Positions 40,534 to 50,912 of a stretch of 64,000 nucleotides of DNA are shown here, in pieces (position 1 is the first letter of the stretch; the number at the start of each line of letters is the position of its first letter). The notes beneath the pieces are model-generated. The model worked only from the letters and a program-made list of their open reading frames with translations, was not told where the DNA came from and ran no database searches. Source of the stretch: Picochlorum sp. 'celeri' (taxonomy: Eukaryota; Chlorophyta; Trebouxiophyceae); NCBI GenBank assembly GCA_010909725.1, contig JAACMV010000027.1:186001-250000 (forward strand), read 5' to 3'. A program made the translations under genes and the position numbers.

Positions 40534-41497
40534 TCATTTCCTCGTCAACTGATCACACACAGATGCCCCATTTGACAGACTTTGAAAATACCTGTCTCTG
40601 CAATACCCAGGAATACCATTCTGTGCTCGCTGCTCAGCCTCCGCCAACTCATCATCCGAATACAATTCACTCATAGAAGTCACCCTATCACTAAATATTA
40701 TACCATCTGGTGTAACCTTGGCTGCTCCTCTGCCATACACCCCATCGGCATCCGAAGCCTGGTTGATCAGAACTGCCAAGGAAATTGCAGATACAAGCAA
40801 CAACGCCCCCGTCCCTTGCAACGTCGTCTTTAGTTTATTCAACACAGGTCGTGCTTGATACGTCCCTAATAATCTATCTCGAGTTAATATTTCGGGAGGC
40901 TTGACGAAGAATTGCCCATCATACCATCCAGTCTCTTCATATTCTAGTGTGGCCGTCATGAGCCGATCAGCAACATACTTCCATCCCAAGAAAATCCTCA
41001 GATTTGCAATCGCGACCACAATCAAAGAGCCAGTTGCTGCAGAAAGAATGAATTCGAGCGGTTGTTCTGTTGGAGCAAACGTCTGAAAGGCAATGGGGCA
41101 TCCCACCAAGGCAAACATGCCTCCCCACAATGTTGCCAGTTTCTTGACATATTCTGGAGTCTCCAGCATTCCCTGCAGATACGTGTTGATGATATCAATA
41201 CTTCTGTATGGGTATTGTATTTCAACCAAAGAGAGAAATATCTATAGAACCCACCCATGAGTATAAAAAAGAGGTTTTCAATTGGTTCAATTCATTGACT
41301 GGTCTCTGGTCTTCTGGCACCTCCACCTCGAGTTCGCTCAGCGACTCTGTCTCAGATCGATCCGAAGCCATAACAATGCGACTTTTATTTCTAAGTATAT
41401 GCCTATAGGGATGCATTGATTCTATACGACACCTCGGTTGACGATGTGTGGTTCTGGGTCCCAGATTGGCCACGTCCATGGACGCTGTCCTCATCAT
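40534..41497 (-). CDS. CGLD27: CGLD27-like plastid protein (DUF1230)
   Basis: CGLD27 is a GreenCut protein conserved in green plants, diatoms and cyanobacteria and linked to iron-deficiency response. Exons are 41497-41255 and 41172-40534; the 82 bp intron (GTGGGT...TGCAG) is phase 0; the product is 293 aa. The first exon holds the transit peptide and the motif QRPVNELNQLKTSFLYSW, which joins directly to YVKKLATLWGGMFALVGCPI. The family core is LRIFLGWKYVADRL, TATLEYEETGWYDGQFFVKP and RDRLLGTYQARPVL, followed by a second hydrophobic helix. A conserved Cys near the end (PGYCRDRYF) also fits. Thylakoid or envelope membrane expected. Confidence 0.9.
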
Positions 41498-41587
41498 ATC
41501 GATTCAATTCTATCCACAATAAATACTATACTATTAAAATTAAATATGAAAGTATTCCTTGGATCGAATCCCTGGCCTGTCTTCTTC

Positions 41588-41601
41588 TTTTTTTTTTTTT
41601 T
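41588..41601. repeat. poly-T tract
   Basis: A run of 14 T bases in the gap between the F-box/LRR and CGLD27 genes, preceded by CTT repeats. No coding role. Confidence 0.7.
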
Positions 41602-41730
41602 GCTTCTTGTGCACCATTTAGAAATCTCATCAGACTCTTCCTTTGAAAAGATCCTTCTTGCTCAGAAAGAGGCATGGCATGGCATCACGCATTACAGTGT
41701 TACAATATCTCTATTGTTGTATGAATGGAT

Positions 41731-43608
41731 TCATTCATCGTTGCTTGCATCAAAGAGAATCACACCGGATCGCTGATGTGCTGCTTCATATGCTTCATCA
41801 AGCTTGCGCAGCCAGTACAATGATGATGCCTGGTATCTGGCAGGGTGCGGTGCGACTCCCTTTCTGAGGTCCATTTTGACCATGTGCTTCCACGCGGTTG
41901 TCAAATGCTCTAAACTGGCGGGGAATTCCAAATATATACAGCCATACATGTGTAGCTCTTTGAGATTTGAGAGTGCAAGGATATCACGAGGGAAGGATGG
42001 AAAGTGGTTGTGGGATGCATGCAACACTCTCAACTTGGACAGTTTTCCCAGTCCATTGCACTCCACGAGTCCATTATTAGATATGTCAAGGTATCGAAGA
42101 TTTTTCAGCGCCGTCACAGCTGATGACACGCAGGGCATGTTGCAGCTTTTCATAGACACCCATTCCAAGGCTTGAAAGGCTGCAAGGCCCTTTTTAAACA
42201 CCATTTCCGGATTATCATTCATGCTTAGCCTCTTCAGTGATGAGTTCACTGGAAGAGAATCCAGAAGAGGGAATTCTTTGATGCCGCAACCATCCAGGTT
42301 GAGCTGCTCCAAGCGAGGGAGGGAGCGAATCATCCAAAACATGCGTTCAGTCCCAGGCTCTATGGTTCCACCATCACGGCTCGAGTTGGCAGCTCCGAAT
42401 AACCCTTTACTTCCTTTCAACGACAACTTGGTCAAATTTCTGAGTTGAACAATCATCAATGGAAGCGATGCCATATTCGTCATCGACTCTAATTTGAGCT
42501 CTTCCAAATTCTTCATGGTTGAAATTGCTGGCTGGATGCTGCAAATCCCCTTGGTCTCCAGCGTGAGCGATTTCAGCTGTGTCATTGCAAAGATACTAGC
42601 GGGAAGAGATCCATTCTCTCCCTGGAAAGGATGCAGTACATCTTTATCAAACCTGAGGGAAAGATGTTCAAGTCCCTTGAGTGCCTCCAATCCCTGCATG
42701 GCATCCTTGCTCAGGTCGCCAAGACCAGATAGGGACAGAGAATGAAGATTGGGAAAGTACGCCGCTGCATGCTTTAGTATATTCTCATACACATCTGTCT
42801 CCAAAGACGTAAACTCCAATGATTCGATCATGGCTGTCAAGTTCTTTGGCCCAAGTGCCACATGGATCAAATCCCATACAGTATTCCTCGCCTCTTGCAG
42901 GGCACCCGCAGCAGTAGGAGTAGTATATTCAAATGCACCTCTGAACGCATACGACACCTTCTTGATAGATGGAGCCCTCTTTTCCATCCATGATACCATC
43001 CTATCGACGTCGATCCGACGCAAAGATGACCCAAAGGAAACATGCTCCCACACTGAACTTGGACCACCAAGCAAGTCTTTCCACCTCTGACAGACCAATG
43101 GGTACACGGACATGCAAGGATTCGCAGCGTATTCAACCGTCGAACCTGATTCATCGCTACTGCTATGCCTGAAAATCTCCAGTAAACATGAATCAGGCAA
43201 CGTCGACAACGACACGGCAGTGTCATGCCCCTCCAATGTCGGACACCGTGCTGGCAAACCACCACACGTCACACGAGACCGCGTCTTTGACTTGGCATGA
43301 TGCGCATGACCCCCATCAAACACATCATCATCATCCGTAGGCATAGACTGAGGAACTTTGGTAACCTCGTGCGGGCTCGTCGTCGTCGGAATACTATTCA
43401 CATGCTTGACACCAAGCACAGACCTTGCCCGTGCTCTAACAACGCCTTCCTTGTCTCCACCATCCATCAGAGGCGTCATCTTTCCCACTCCAGTATAATC
43501 ACACGGACTTGTAAGATCTAATGCACTACTGCTCCTACTCATCCGATGCGCATCAGAATTTTCATCCTGACACTTTTGTCGTTTTGAACGCCTGGTCTGA
43601 ACCACCAT
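41731..43608 (-). CDS. F-box / leucine-rich-repeat protein
   Basis: Probable SCF substrate receptor. The single-exon product is 625 aa. The N-terminal 120 residues are basic and Ser-rich. The F-box follows at about 135-185 (LPDSCLLEIFRHSSS ... YPLVCQRWKDLLGGPSSVW). From about 260 a series of LRRs with LxxLxLxx pattern runs to about 590: FPNLHSLSLSGLGDL, LKGLEHLSLRFDKDV, MTQLKSLTLETKGI, MKNLEELKLESM, LRNLTKLSLKGSKGL, LPRLEQLNLDGCGI, LKNLRYLDISNNGL and LSNLKELHMYGC. Substrate unknown. Two TTACA motifs at 41692 and 41700 mark the 3' end. Confidence 0.92.
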   Translation of the reverse strand: MVVQTRRSKRQKCQDENSDAHRMSRSSSALDLTSPCDYTGVGKMTPLMDGGDKEGVVRARARSVLGVKHVNSIPTTTSPHEVTKVPQSMPTDDDDVFDGGHAHHAKSKTRSRVTCGGLPARCPTLEGHDTAVSLSTLPDSCLLEIFRHSSSDESGSTVEYAANPCMSVYPLVCQRWKDLLGGPSSVWEHVSFGSSLRRIDVDRMVSWMEKRAPSIKKVSYAFRGAFEYTTPTAAGALQEARNTVWDLIHVALGPKNLTAMIESLEFTSLETDVYENILKHAAAYFPNLHSLSLSGLGDLSKDAMQGLEALKGLEHLSLRFDKDVLHPFQGENGSLPASIFAMTQLKSLTLETKGICSIQPAISTMKNLEELKLESMTNMASLPLMIVQLRNLTKLSLKGSKGLFGAANSSRDGGTIEPGTERMFWMIRSLPRLEQLNLDGCGIKEFPLLDSLPVNSSLKRLSMNDNPEMVFKKGLAAFQALEWVSMKSCNMPCVSSAVTALKNLRYLDISNNGLVECNGLGKLSKLRVLHASHNHFPSFPRDILALSNLKELHMYGCIYLEFPASLEHLTTAWKHMVKMDLRKGVAPHPARYQASSLYWLRKLDEAYEAAHQRSGVILFDASNDE

Positions 43609-44161
43609 CTCGTTGTCGCCTTTCTCTACGTATCAACCCCTTCTACTCTACAATCCTTTTATAAATAGTGATAGTATTTAAGCAATCACTCCCATATGGA
43701 CGACAATGGGGAATATTGCTGGCGTTGTTATTGAAAATGCTGTTGTTGAAAATGCCACAACAACAACGACCACCTCTGTACACCCTATCGATACCTAATT
43801 GGCTGTTAATTATTAATTGAATGGTAATTATAGTCCAACCGAGGAGCGATCCCTCTGATTCATACTCATGGATGCCACAAGGAGCATGTCGTATTAATGT
43901 TCTATTTACGGTCATTTGAGATGGACTCTGCCAACCAAAGCCACGCATGCATGCATGTTTATTTTCATATTGTCTATATTCTTGAGCTACAGGTATCGCT
44001 CGACATCCATTTATTCCTGTGGTGACTGCCACACGCGTATTTCGTTTTCTAGGGTGCCACTAGCTGACCTCAACGTCTACTCTTGTACACGGTGATACGG
44101 GCCAGTACAGTAGTAGCATTTATCCATTTGGGGATTCATAGGGCGTGGCTGTGGGTGTTGA
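43609..44161. promoter_or_regulatory. divergent promoter region (F-box/LRR / CNNM-type gene)
   Basis: A 553 bp spacer between divergent starts. It contains GTTGTT/AACAAC runs at 43719-43768 and an ATGCATGCATG alternation at about 43946. The long minus-strand open frame across it has biased content and is treated as chance. Confidence 0.45.
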
Positions 44162-46354
44162 ATGGCCAATATCGTCAACAACAACGTGACTGCTGCTGTT
44201 GTCGAGGCCTTGCAGACCTGCGTATCTCAATGTTCGAATGGGACGTCGGTGCTCGAGTTTCGGTTAGATGACGGCGGTTTAAATAATAGTACAAATGATG
44301 GGTATGACTGCGTGGAAGACTGCATGGTGGCAGCATGTGATGCGTGGGCGTCAGATGATGATGGAGGAGGCATTGGAATTCCATTGGCAGTCAGCATTGT
44401 GGTGGCTGCGATTCTCATTTGCTTTTCCGCGCTCTTCTCGGGGCTCACCCTGGGTCTTTTGAGCTTGGATCTTGTAGCCTTGAAGGTACTGCAGAGTGCA
44501 GGGGATGAGAAGGAAAGGGAGTATGCAAAGAAAATTATTCCAATTAGGACAAATGGGAACCTGTTGCTGTGTACATTGTTGTTGGGGAATACGATTGTGA
44601 ATAATGGGCTGTCGATTCTGTTGGCAGATTTGACGTCAGGTATAGTCGGTTTGATTGTATCTGTCGTGGCAGTCCTGATATTCGGTGAAATCACGCCGCA
44701 GGCAGTGTGTTCAAGGCATGCTCTGTTTATCGGATCGCACACCATTTACATTGTCAAGTTTTTCAGGATTTTGTTCTTCCCGGTGTGTTATCCTCTCTCT
44801 TTAGTATTGAATTATTTCTTAGGCAGGGATATTGGAAATGTGTATACTGTGGATGAGATTAAGCGGTTGATCGAGTTGCATGCGACTGACCCTGATGCCA
44901 AGGCAGAGTCTGGTTTGAATGAATCTGATCATCGTCTTTTGGTGGCGGCGCTCGAGTATAAGGATAAGCGTGTGAAAGATGTGATGACGTCTTTGGATCA
45001 GTGTTATATGCTTGAGGCGTCAGCAAGGCTTAATTTTTCAACCATGCTGGATGTGTATAAATCTGGGTATACCAGGATACCAGTGTACAGTGGGAATCGG
45101 GGGAATATTGTTGGGGTGCTGTATGCCAAAGATTTGATTCTTGTGGACCCGGAAGATGAGATTGAGTTAATGACGATTTTATCCTTTCGAGGAAGGCATG
45201 GTGGGCATGTGTTTGCAGATATTAAATTGGACAAGGCGCTGGCACGGTTTTTGGCATCAGGGACACATTTGATGATTGTGCATGCTCGACAGCAGCAACA
45301 GCAGAAACATCGTGTTATGATTACTGATGTTGTTGATTTGGAGGAAGATGATTCGACAATCCCTCGGATAGAGAATGGTGAGGTGAAGGATGTGGAAAAG
45401 GGTGAGGTTGAACATGAGGAGGAGCGGGTGGTTCACTTTGCTCTGGATCCAGAGCATCAAGAGTTTGGTGAGGCGCCTGGGGAAGAGGATGAAGGCGAAG
45501 TTGTGGGTATCATAACGCTCGAAGATGTTATTGAAGAGGTTATTCGTACTGAGATTGTCGATGAGTCTGATCAATGGGAAGATGTGGAGGCTCGGGTGCC
45601 TAGCAGGATTCGGAGAAAGAATGATATTGATGCCTTTTTGAAAATGTTTGAGAGGAAAGAGAGCCAGGATAAAGGGCTGTCATCTGAAGAAGTGAAGGCG
45701 GTTTGTTCATTTTTAGCATTGAATGTGGACGAGTTTGCCTTATTGGGCAGACATGATGTGCAGATTAAGACGCTGGTGCATACTGGGACGCTCATTGAGA
45801 GATCGGAAGCAGCGACTGCGCGGACACTCCCTGGTACTCCAAGTTCAAGTGCGCCTCAGAGTCCACATTCTGATTTGGCATCTATATCCAGTGTTGGTAG
45901 AGCTTCTGATGCTTTTAGTAGAGCGATGGAGGATAAAGAACTCGAGCTGTATACCAAGGGGCACAAGAGCACTCATTTCATTCTGATTTTGCAAGGCAAG
46001 GTCGAAGTGCACACAAGCTCGGAAGGTTTCTCATTTGTATTAGGGCCATGGTCGGTATTGGGCAACAGAGCTCTGTCCCAAGAGTCATACATTCCAGACT
46101 TTGATGCGATTGCTGTTCCTCCTTGTAGGATCCTCAAGATTGAAAAGGCCGCATATAAGCAAGCCCTACAGAGCTGCAAGTTTTCGTTCGTATTAGAAGG
46201 CCGCACGCTGAAACGACAGATTCAGGCTGCGGCTCAAACTGCGACAGAGGATCAGGGACAGTCAGGGGATTGGCATTCGCCATCAGCCTCATTTGGCAGA
46301 TCATCACAAGGTCGGTCGAGGCTCGGCCGAGGAGATGCGTCTAGTGGTTCATGA
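44162..46354 (+). CDS. CNNM/CorC-type metal transporter with CBS pair and cNMP-like domain
   Basis: DUF21/CNNM proteins move or sense Mg2+ (and Co2+) at membranes. The single-exon product is 730 aa. It opens with an extracellular-type segment holding Cys and N-x-S/T sites. The DUF21 domain at about 70-250 has four hydrophobic segments including FSALFSGLTLGLLSLDLVAL and GEITPQAVCSRHAL. The CBS pair is at about 265-470: VKDVMTSLDQCYML, GYTRIPVYSGNRGNIVGVLYAKDL and VVGIITLEDVIEEVIRTEIVDE, split by an acidic insert of about 100 residues. A cyclic-nucleotide-binding-like domain at about 580-680 follows, as in animal CNNM and plant DUF21 proteins. Location: plasma or endomembrane. Confidence 0.93.
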   Translation: MANIVNNNVTAAVVEALQTCVSQCSNGTSVLEFRLDDGGLNNSTNDGYDCVEDCMVAACDAWASDDDGGGIGIPLAVSIVVAAILICFSALFSGLTLGLLSLDLVALKVLQSAGDEKEREYAKKIIPIRTNGNLLLCTLLLGNTIVNNGLSILLADLTSGIVGLIVSVVAVLIFGEITPQAVCSRHALFIGSHTIYIVKFFRILFFPVCYPLSLVLNYFLGRDIGNVYTVDEIKRLIELHATDPDAKAESGLNESDHRLLVAALEYKDKRVKDVMTSLDQCYMLEASARLNFSTMLDVYKSGYTRIPVYSGNRGNIVGVLYAKDLILVDPEDEIELMTILSFRGRHGGHVFADIKLDKALARFLASGTHLMIVHARQQQQQKHRVMITDVVDLEEDDSTIPRIENGEVKDVEKGEVEHEEERVVHFALDPEHQEFGEAPGEEDEGEVVGIITLEDVIEEVIRTEIVDESDQWEDVEARVPSRIRRKNDIDAFLKMFERKESQDKGLSSEEVKAVCSFLALNVDEFALLGRHDVQIKTLVHTGTLIERSEAATARTLPGTPSSSAPQSPHSDLASISSVGRASDAFSRAMEDKELELYTKGHKSTHFILILQGKVEVHTSSEGFSFVLGPWSVLGNRALSQESYIPDFDAIAVPPCRILKIEKAAYKQALQSCKFSFVLEGRTLKRQIQAAAQTATEDQGQSGDWHSPSASFGRSSQGRSRLGRGDASSGS

Positions 46355-46505
46355 GCACTGTTTTTAAAATGACACTGAAAAATGATACAGAATAATAGGG
46401 TTTCATGTCTCCATGCATTGTCTGTACATGATGCACTTTCAATTTTCATCTATTTATTTGCAAATTCCATTCATTAGTAGACATTCGACACATTCTTTTC
46501 TTGCT

Positions 46506-48704
46506 CTATTCCAAGTGATCATCCAGATCAAAATACCAGGAACCTCGATGCTTTGCTGGCTTGTGATGTCCACTTGAGAGCACTTTGAGAAGAGAGAAAG
46601 CACGAGCCTGAAGCCGTGTATCCTCAGTGCTCTCAGTGAATGAGATAACCTTGGAAGCTCCTTCAATTTCTATAAGAATACTTCTAGGTTTTCTTCGAAC
46701 GGCCAAGGAACTTAGAACTGTCAATAAAAGTTGGCATTGTCCACCTTCGCCACATGCCAACAGAGCCGACAAAATTTTGGCCAGGCACTCTTTAACATCT
46801 GCATCAGGCAAACTTACATCTGATAAAAGCGCCCCAAGAGTCTCTCCGAGACAATATTGTGCTGCGTCCTGAAGATAATGGCAATGCGTGCATGTTTCTG
46901 CAGTTAATTTGTATGATAAATCAAGTACAGTTGGCCCCGATATATACATCCGTAATTCAGGTGGCTGATTTAATGCAATCTTCATAAAATGCAAGACGTG
47001 AGAAGCAATCTCACAATTGCGAGTCTTTGAGAGGACGACACCAAATGAAAGGAGATCCAATTCGGTCATAATCTCAGCAGCATTGGCACCTCCTTGCTCA
47101 TCGAGATCCCATAGCAACTGTATACCAGATTCCTGGACATCAATATCAGAACACTGAGATACTACCTTCAACAATATACGTCGACCCTCCAAACCGGTTA
47201 TTATGGCTCTGTTTGGGAGATTTGATTCAAGTAATGCCAAGGTTCTCAGAGCAGAACGGCATTTCCTGTTATCCCCAACCACTGATTTCAAATGAAGCAG
47301 CAATGGTTCAATCGCGCCAGAATAGCTATCGAACGTAGAGACTGTCTCTGGTGACGACATAAAACCCATGGCCTCATTTAATACTCGCTTTGCCTCAGCA
47401 ATATACCCCCTTCCATTCTTATCATATTCCTCAGCATCAAGCCGGGCTTGTTTTCTTCTCTGTAAATAATCTGAACTCAAATGTGCAGATGCCAGGGGAT
47501 AATTTTTCATACCCTCAAATTTTGGACTAATCTTCTCTTGTTGTCCAGGAGACTGAATTGGAGAAAGTGTCGGCGCTTTTGAAACAAGCAGGGATCTTGC
47601 CTTTTCCTTCTTCGCTGCAGCAACCCAATCATGGGCTCCAAACGTATCATGCAGATCCGCATCCATAATCGTAATTGCTGAGGTTCCTTTAGAACTCTTC
47701 GAAGATTGCATTTTCTCATGGGCAGACTCGGGGTGAGTGTGCTGATCGACGAGCTGGCTTGCGTGCGCAGCAGCAGAGGGACCGGTTCTGAATCGTCTCT
47801 TTGGACTACTGAGCTCTGAACTGACAGTGAAACCTACTCTATCAATACTCTTCAGCGGTGACCGGCGCAGATTATTCGATAATGCATGCACCTCCTGACC
47901 AGCGCCATCTGGCTCTTCCAAAGAGGCTTTGAGTGATTCTGCAACGGTTGGATATGCCCCATACCCTGTCCTTTGCTGCCCATTCACTCGCATCGGAAAC
48001 GCACTGACAGAGCTCTCCATACTATGTCGCCTCGGTTTGGTACCTCCATGCGACACCAATGCATCAAAACTTCCTCTGCTACCTGCAGTCTGAGCACTGT
48101 GTTCCCGTACATGTTCTGAATCAAACACATCCATGTCCTGAAGTACGTGTTTCTTTCCAAACGAAGAATCAAACGAATCGTTCACTTTGCATGAATCTCC
48201 AAAAAATACCTCAAAATCCGGCGACATCCGATGCGGATCTCCTCGATCCGCCAGACTGGACACCACTGCAACACTTTTGGCGGCGCGTTGCCCCGTTGAC
48301 TCCCCGCAAGCATCCCCTTTGACAACCTTTTCCAGAGGAGGCAATTTTATCTGTTTGTAAGGAAATCCCATACCCCCATTAATCTCCTCAAAACTTTCTG
48401 TATGAGCTGCAACCTTCATTGACTGTGACCGCCCAGCAGGTGCTGTATGTCTATGACTCCAATGCTCCAATCCATGATCACCCCTTCCAAACGTATCCTC
48501 ATACGTCACACTGCCGCTTCTCTCGAGCAGAACATTATTGTTCGTCTCTGTCGACTCAATACTCCCTCTCCGAGGCCCAACGCTGGACTCTCCTATGCCA
48601 TGCAAAGGATCCCCTAGCTTCTCAGCAGCACTCGCCTCCGAACGAGTCCTCATAACTTCATCATTCTTGTATTCATGTATGGGATAATACCGAGAGTATT
48701 CCAT
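46506..48704 (-). CDS. large Ser-rich protein with ARM/HEAT-like C-terminal half
   Basis: The single-exon product is 732 aa from the ATG at 48704. Residues 1-430 are polar and disordered, with many Ser, His and Gly and several SPxR-type sites (RRSPLKSIDR, SSPKRRF). Residues 440-700 are helical and Leu-rich with roughly 40-residue spacing: AIEPLLLHLKSVVGDNRKC, ALRTLALLESNLPN, ILLKVVSQCSDIDVQESG, CEIASHVLHFMKIALNQ and LLTVLSSLAVRRKPRS. This is an ARM/HEAT-type solenoid by pattern. I do not recognise the family. A scaffold role is a guess. Confidence 0.75.
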   Translation of the reverse strand: MEYSRYYPIHEYKNDEVMRTRSEASAAEKLGDPLHGIGESSVGPRRGSIESTETNNNVLLERSGSVTYEDTFGRGDHGLEHWSHRHTAPAGRSQSMKVAAHTESFEEINGGMGFPYKQIKLPPLEKVVKGDACGESTGQRAAKSVAVVSSLADRGDPHRMSPDFEVFFGDSCKVNDSFDSSFGKKHVLQDMDVFDSEHVREHSAQTAGSRGSFDALVSHGGTKPRRHSMESSVSAFPMRVNGQQRTGYGAYPTVAESLKASLEEPDGAGQEVHALSNNLRRSPLKSIDRVGFTVSSELSSPKRRFRTGPSAAAHASQLVDQHTHPESAHEKMQSSKSSKGTSAITIMDADLHDTFGAHDWVAAAKKEKARSLLVSKAPTLSPIQSPGQQEKISPKFEGMKNYPLASAHLSSDYLQRRKQARLDAEEYDKNGRGYIAEAKRVLNEAMGFMSSPETVSTFDSYSGAIEPLLLHLKSVVGDNRKCRSALRTLALLESNLPNRAIITGLEGRRILLKVVSQCSDIDVQESGIQLLWDLDEQGGANAAEIMTELDLLSFGVVLSKTRNCEIASHVLHFMKIALNQPPELRMYISGPTVLDLSYKLTAETCTHCHYLQDAAQYCLGETLGALLSDVSLPDADVKECLAKILSALLACGEGGQCQLLLTVLSSLAVRRKPRSILIEIEGASKVISFTESTEDTRLQARAFSLLKVLSSGHHKPAKHRGSWYFDLDDHLE

Positions 48705-49431
48705 CCCAGAACCCCACAAAATTGTCGTTGCTCAGGCCAACCAACCAAACAGACAGGAAGACCAATGTTCACACCGAATACTCAGGGCCGATACCCCTAT
48801 AGGTTTGCACAGAATTGCGTGAGAATTCAATTATATACCAAGAAGCGTGCTCCAAGATGACGATACAGCTACCGACAGAAAGAAGTCGGCTACAGACGAC
48901 ACCAACCGAGAAGAAGGGTTCGAATGTAGCAATCTCTTTGTTGCTTTCACCTCTGTGCACCCAATTGTTTGAGAATAAAACGAAACTAGATCACTACTTT
49001 GCCGTACCTGTATTTCGATCAATTGAATAGTAGTCAAAGACGTCGGGACGGTGTCGGAAGCCCACGCGGTGTCCGGAAAAGTCTCTTTTTCTCTCTATCT
49101 GCGCACTCTGTGCGTACATAAAACGTATTAGTTTACCAAATTGAAATATAAATGTGGTAGGGTTTCATTCATTTTCATCTGCGGCAATTGAGTCGCGTCA
49201 TTCCTTCATTAGATAGAAAGAATACAGAGATCTCTACTAGAAACTCTCCAGAACATTGAATTTTTACATCAACATGTGTGTAATAATACCGCATGGTACT
49301 TCTATTCATGGAGATATCCAATGTCCTGTCGTACTATTGTATTCTTTCCAAGAGAATGTTTGATATCAAAAAGAGGATGGTGATACTTACTGTTCGTATT
49401 AAATACATGAAAGTACGTGATGGCCAATGCA
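48705..49431. other. 727-bp intergenic region
   Basis: Longest gene-free stretch of the window, between two minus-strand genes. A CT-rich tract at about 49081-49099 and the phrase TCTGTGCGTA near 49108 recur upstream of the Tim17-family gene (near 17985), so these could be shared promoter elements. No exon with typical splice sites was found. Confidence 0.4.
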
Positions 49432-50721
49432 TCAGTCGTCTTTTGAGTCAATTGGATGGGATGCGATGCTATTTGCACGCACTATTCTAGTCTTCATGCG
49501 ATTCCATGGGTTTATCCAAGTGCACACAGCATGGTAGAGTGCCTGCAGAGCAACAACAACTACAGCAATGACATACCCAGACTGGAGCATGTCAAAGAGC
49601 AACCATACAGATACTCTAACGTATCCATGAGTCATTGCTGCCAACGATATAAGGCCCGCTGGGCACGAGTGACCGTTGTCTACCATATACTTGACTGCCC
49701 GAGTTACGGCGTGGCCATTGCCTTGGGTCCACATGTGATGACTGACCTGAACCACAGCAAGAGGCTGTTTGTGTACCTCAATGCCTTCAATGGCTGCCAG
49801 AGCAATAGTTTCGCATACTCTTCCCTGTTCATCCCATTCGATCGTTGTATTGTTGTCAACATCGGTCATGTCCAAATGAGTTTGAGCATACATGATGGAT
49901 GCCGCATGGGCGACGCTCTCAATACTTCCCTGGGCCATGGCAGCTGCTGCAACGCTGGCTGCCATTTCTTGCCCACCATCAATTTTCATGGCATCCAAAG
50001 TGCCAATGGCAACGACATCAGGTCTGCCTGCGAACTCCCCAATATAGATTGTGAGCTCCTTGACAATATCAAAATGACCATTCTCGACCATCTTTTTCTG
50101 AACTCGCGCAACAGCGCATCCATGATGGCAGTCTACAGCAGCAATCACAGCATTTGACAAGGCTGCTGCTATTTCTCTGTGACTCATGCCGACCCTTTCG
50201 CATTCTTCAATAAAAGCATTTGTAACTAACGATGCATGCCGCGTATGCCCCGAACATAATAATGATACACTTAATTGCTGGACGAGTTGTTCTGCACCGC
50301 TGTTCAATGCTCTATGCTGGACTTTGGCTACTGCTACAAAATGGTTATTTTCGACCATGGCAACCACGACATCCCTACAAAATGCCTCCAAATCCAATCC
50401 TAGGAACACTTTGGCCGACGTCACAGCCACGTCTGTGCCAAAATCGCACAGGCGACATCCCTCGCGTCGTTTCGAGTTCTCAGAGACTATGGCTGACAAA
50501 CCCTTTGCTGCCCCAAGTACAGCATGTTCTTTGAGCCGCGAGAGGAACGGGTCTAGCCGCGTTGCTTTTAAATCATTCCAGTCAATATCAGCAGAGATGA
50601 CCAACGGAAAACTACCTGTGGGTTCAGAAAAGGTGACTGTTGTCGTTTTGGTTGTTTTCGTGTTGGCACCTCCCACTCCGTTCACCGGAGCAGTTGTCTT
50701 GGTCTCACGTATGCTTTCCAT
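49432..50721 (-). CDS. novel repeat protein with C-terminal membrane helix
   Basis: The single-exon product is 429 aa. After a Thr-rich N-terminal 50 residues, the body is helical and Ala/Val-rich with recurring units: a Val-x-x-Val-Gln helix (VAVAKVQHRAL at 130, CAVARVQKKM at 202, LAVVQVSHHM at 321) and a turn with Asn-Gly-His or similar (ENNH 124, ENGH 213, GNGH 334, DNGH 348). Cys and His pairs also occur (CRLCDF at 89, DCHHGC at 197). Residues about 372-402 form one membrane helix (YVIAVVVVALQALYHAV). No family recognised. The His-bearing turns could bind metal, but that is speculation. Confidence 0.75.
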   Translation of the reverse strand: MESIRETKTTAPVNGVGGANTKTTKTTTVTFSEPTGSFPLVISADIDWNDLKATRLDPFLSRLKEHAVLGAAKGLSAIVSENSKRREGCRLCDFGTDVAVTSAKVFLGLDLEAFCRDVVVAMVENNHFVAVAKVQHRALNSGAEQLVQQLSVSLLCSGHTRHASLVTNAFIEECERVGMSHREIAAALSNAVIAAVDCHHGCAVARVQKKMVENGHFDIVKELTIYIGEFAGRPDVVAIGTLDAMKIDGGQEMAASVAAAAMAQGSIESVAHAASIMYAQTHLDMTDVDNNTTIEWDEQGRVCETIALAAIEGIEVHKQPLAVVQVSHHMWTQGNGHAVTRAVKYMVDNGHSCPAGLISLAAMTHGYVRVSVWLLFDMLQSGYVIAVVVVALQALYHAVCTWINPWNRMKTRIVRANSIASHPIDSKDD

Positions 50722-50912
50722 TCATTCATGGTACGTTTCGAGTTTACACCTGTACGGGTGTCGCTCGCATTCATTGAATTTGGTATGAAATTTGAATAGT
50801 ATTTATTTACGGAATTTTCTCCATGTTCCTCCCAAGAACCCACATACGCATGGGACCCTTGCCATGCTGCGACTCATTAAATACACACAAATTACAATAG
50901 ATATCTACTACC
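50722..50912. promoter_or_regulatory. divergent promoter region (repeat protein / MPC)
   Basis: A 191 bp spacer between divergent starts with AT-rich DNA at 50785-50815. No gene visible. Confidence 0.4.

Noticed and set aside
43643..44032. 129-codon minus-strand frame in a divergent promoter
   Set aside because: Odd composition, no domain, no clear start context; it lies between two divergent starts.
49456..50788. Two long plus-strand frames (233 and 200 codons)
   Set aside because: Fully antisense to the helical repeat protein gene, which has the better composition and a membrane helix.
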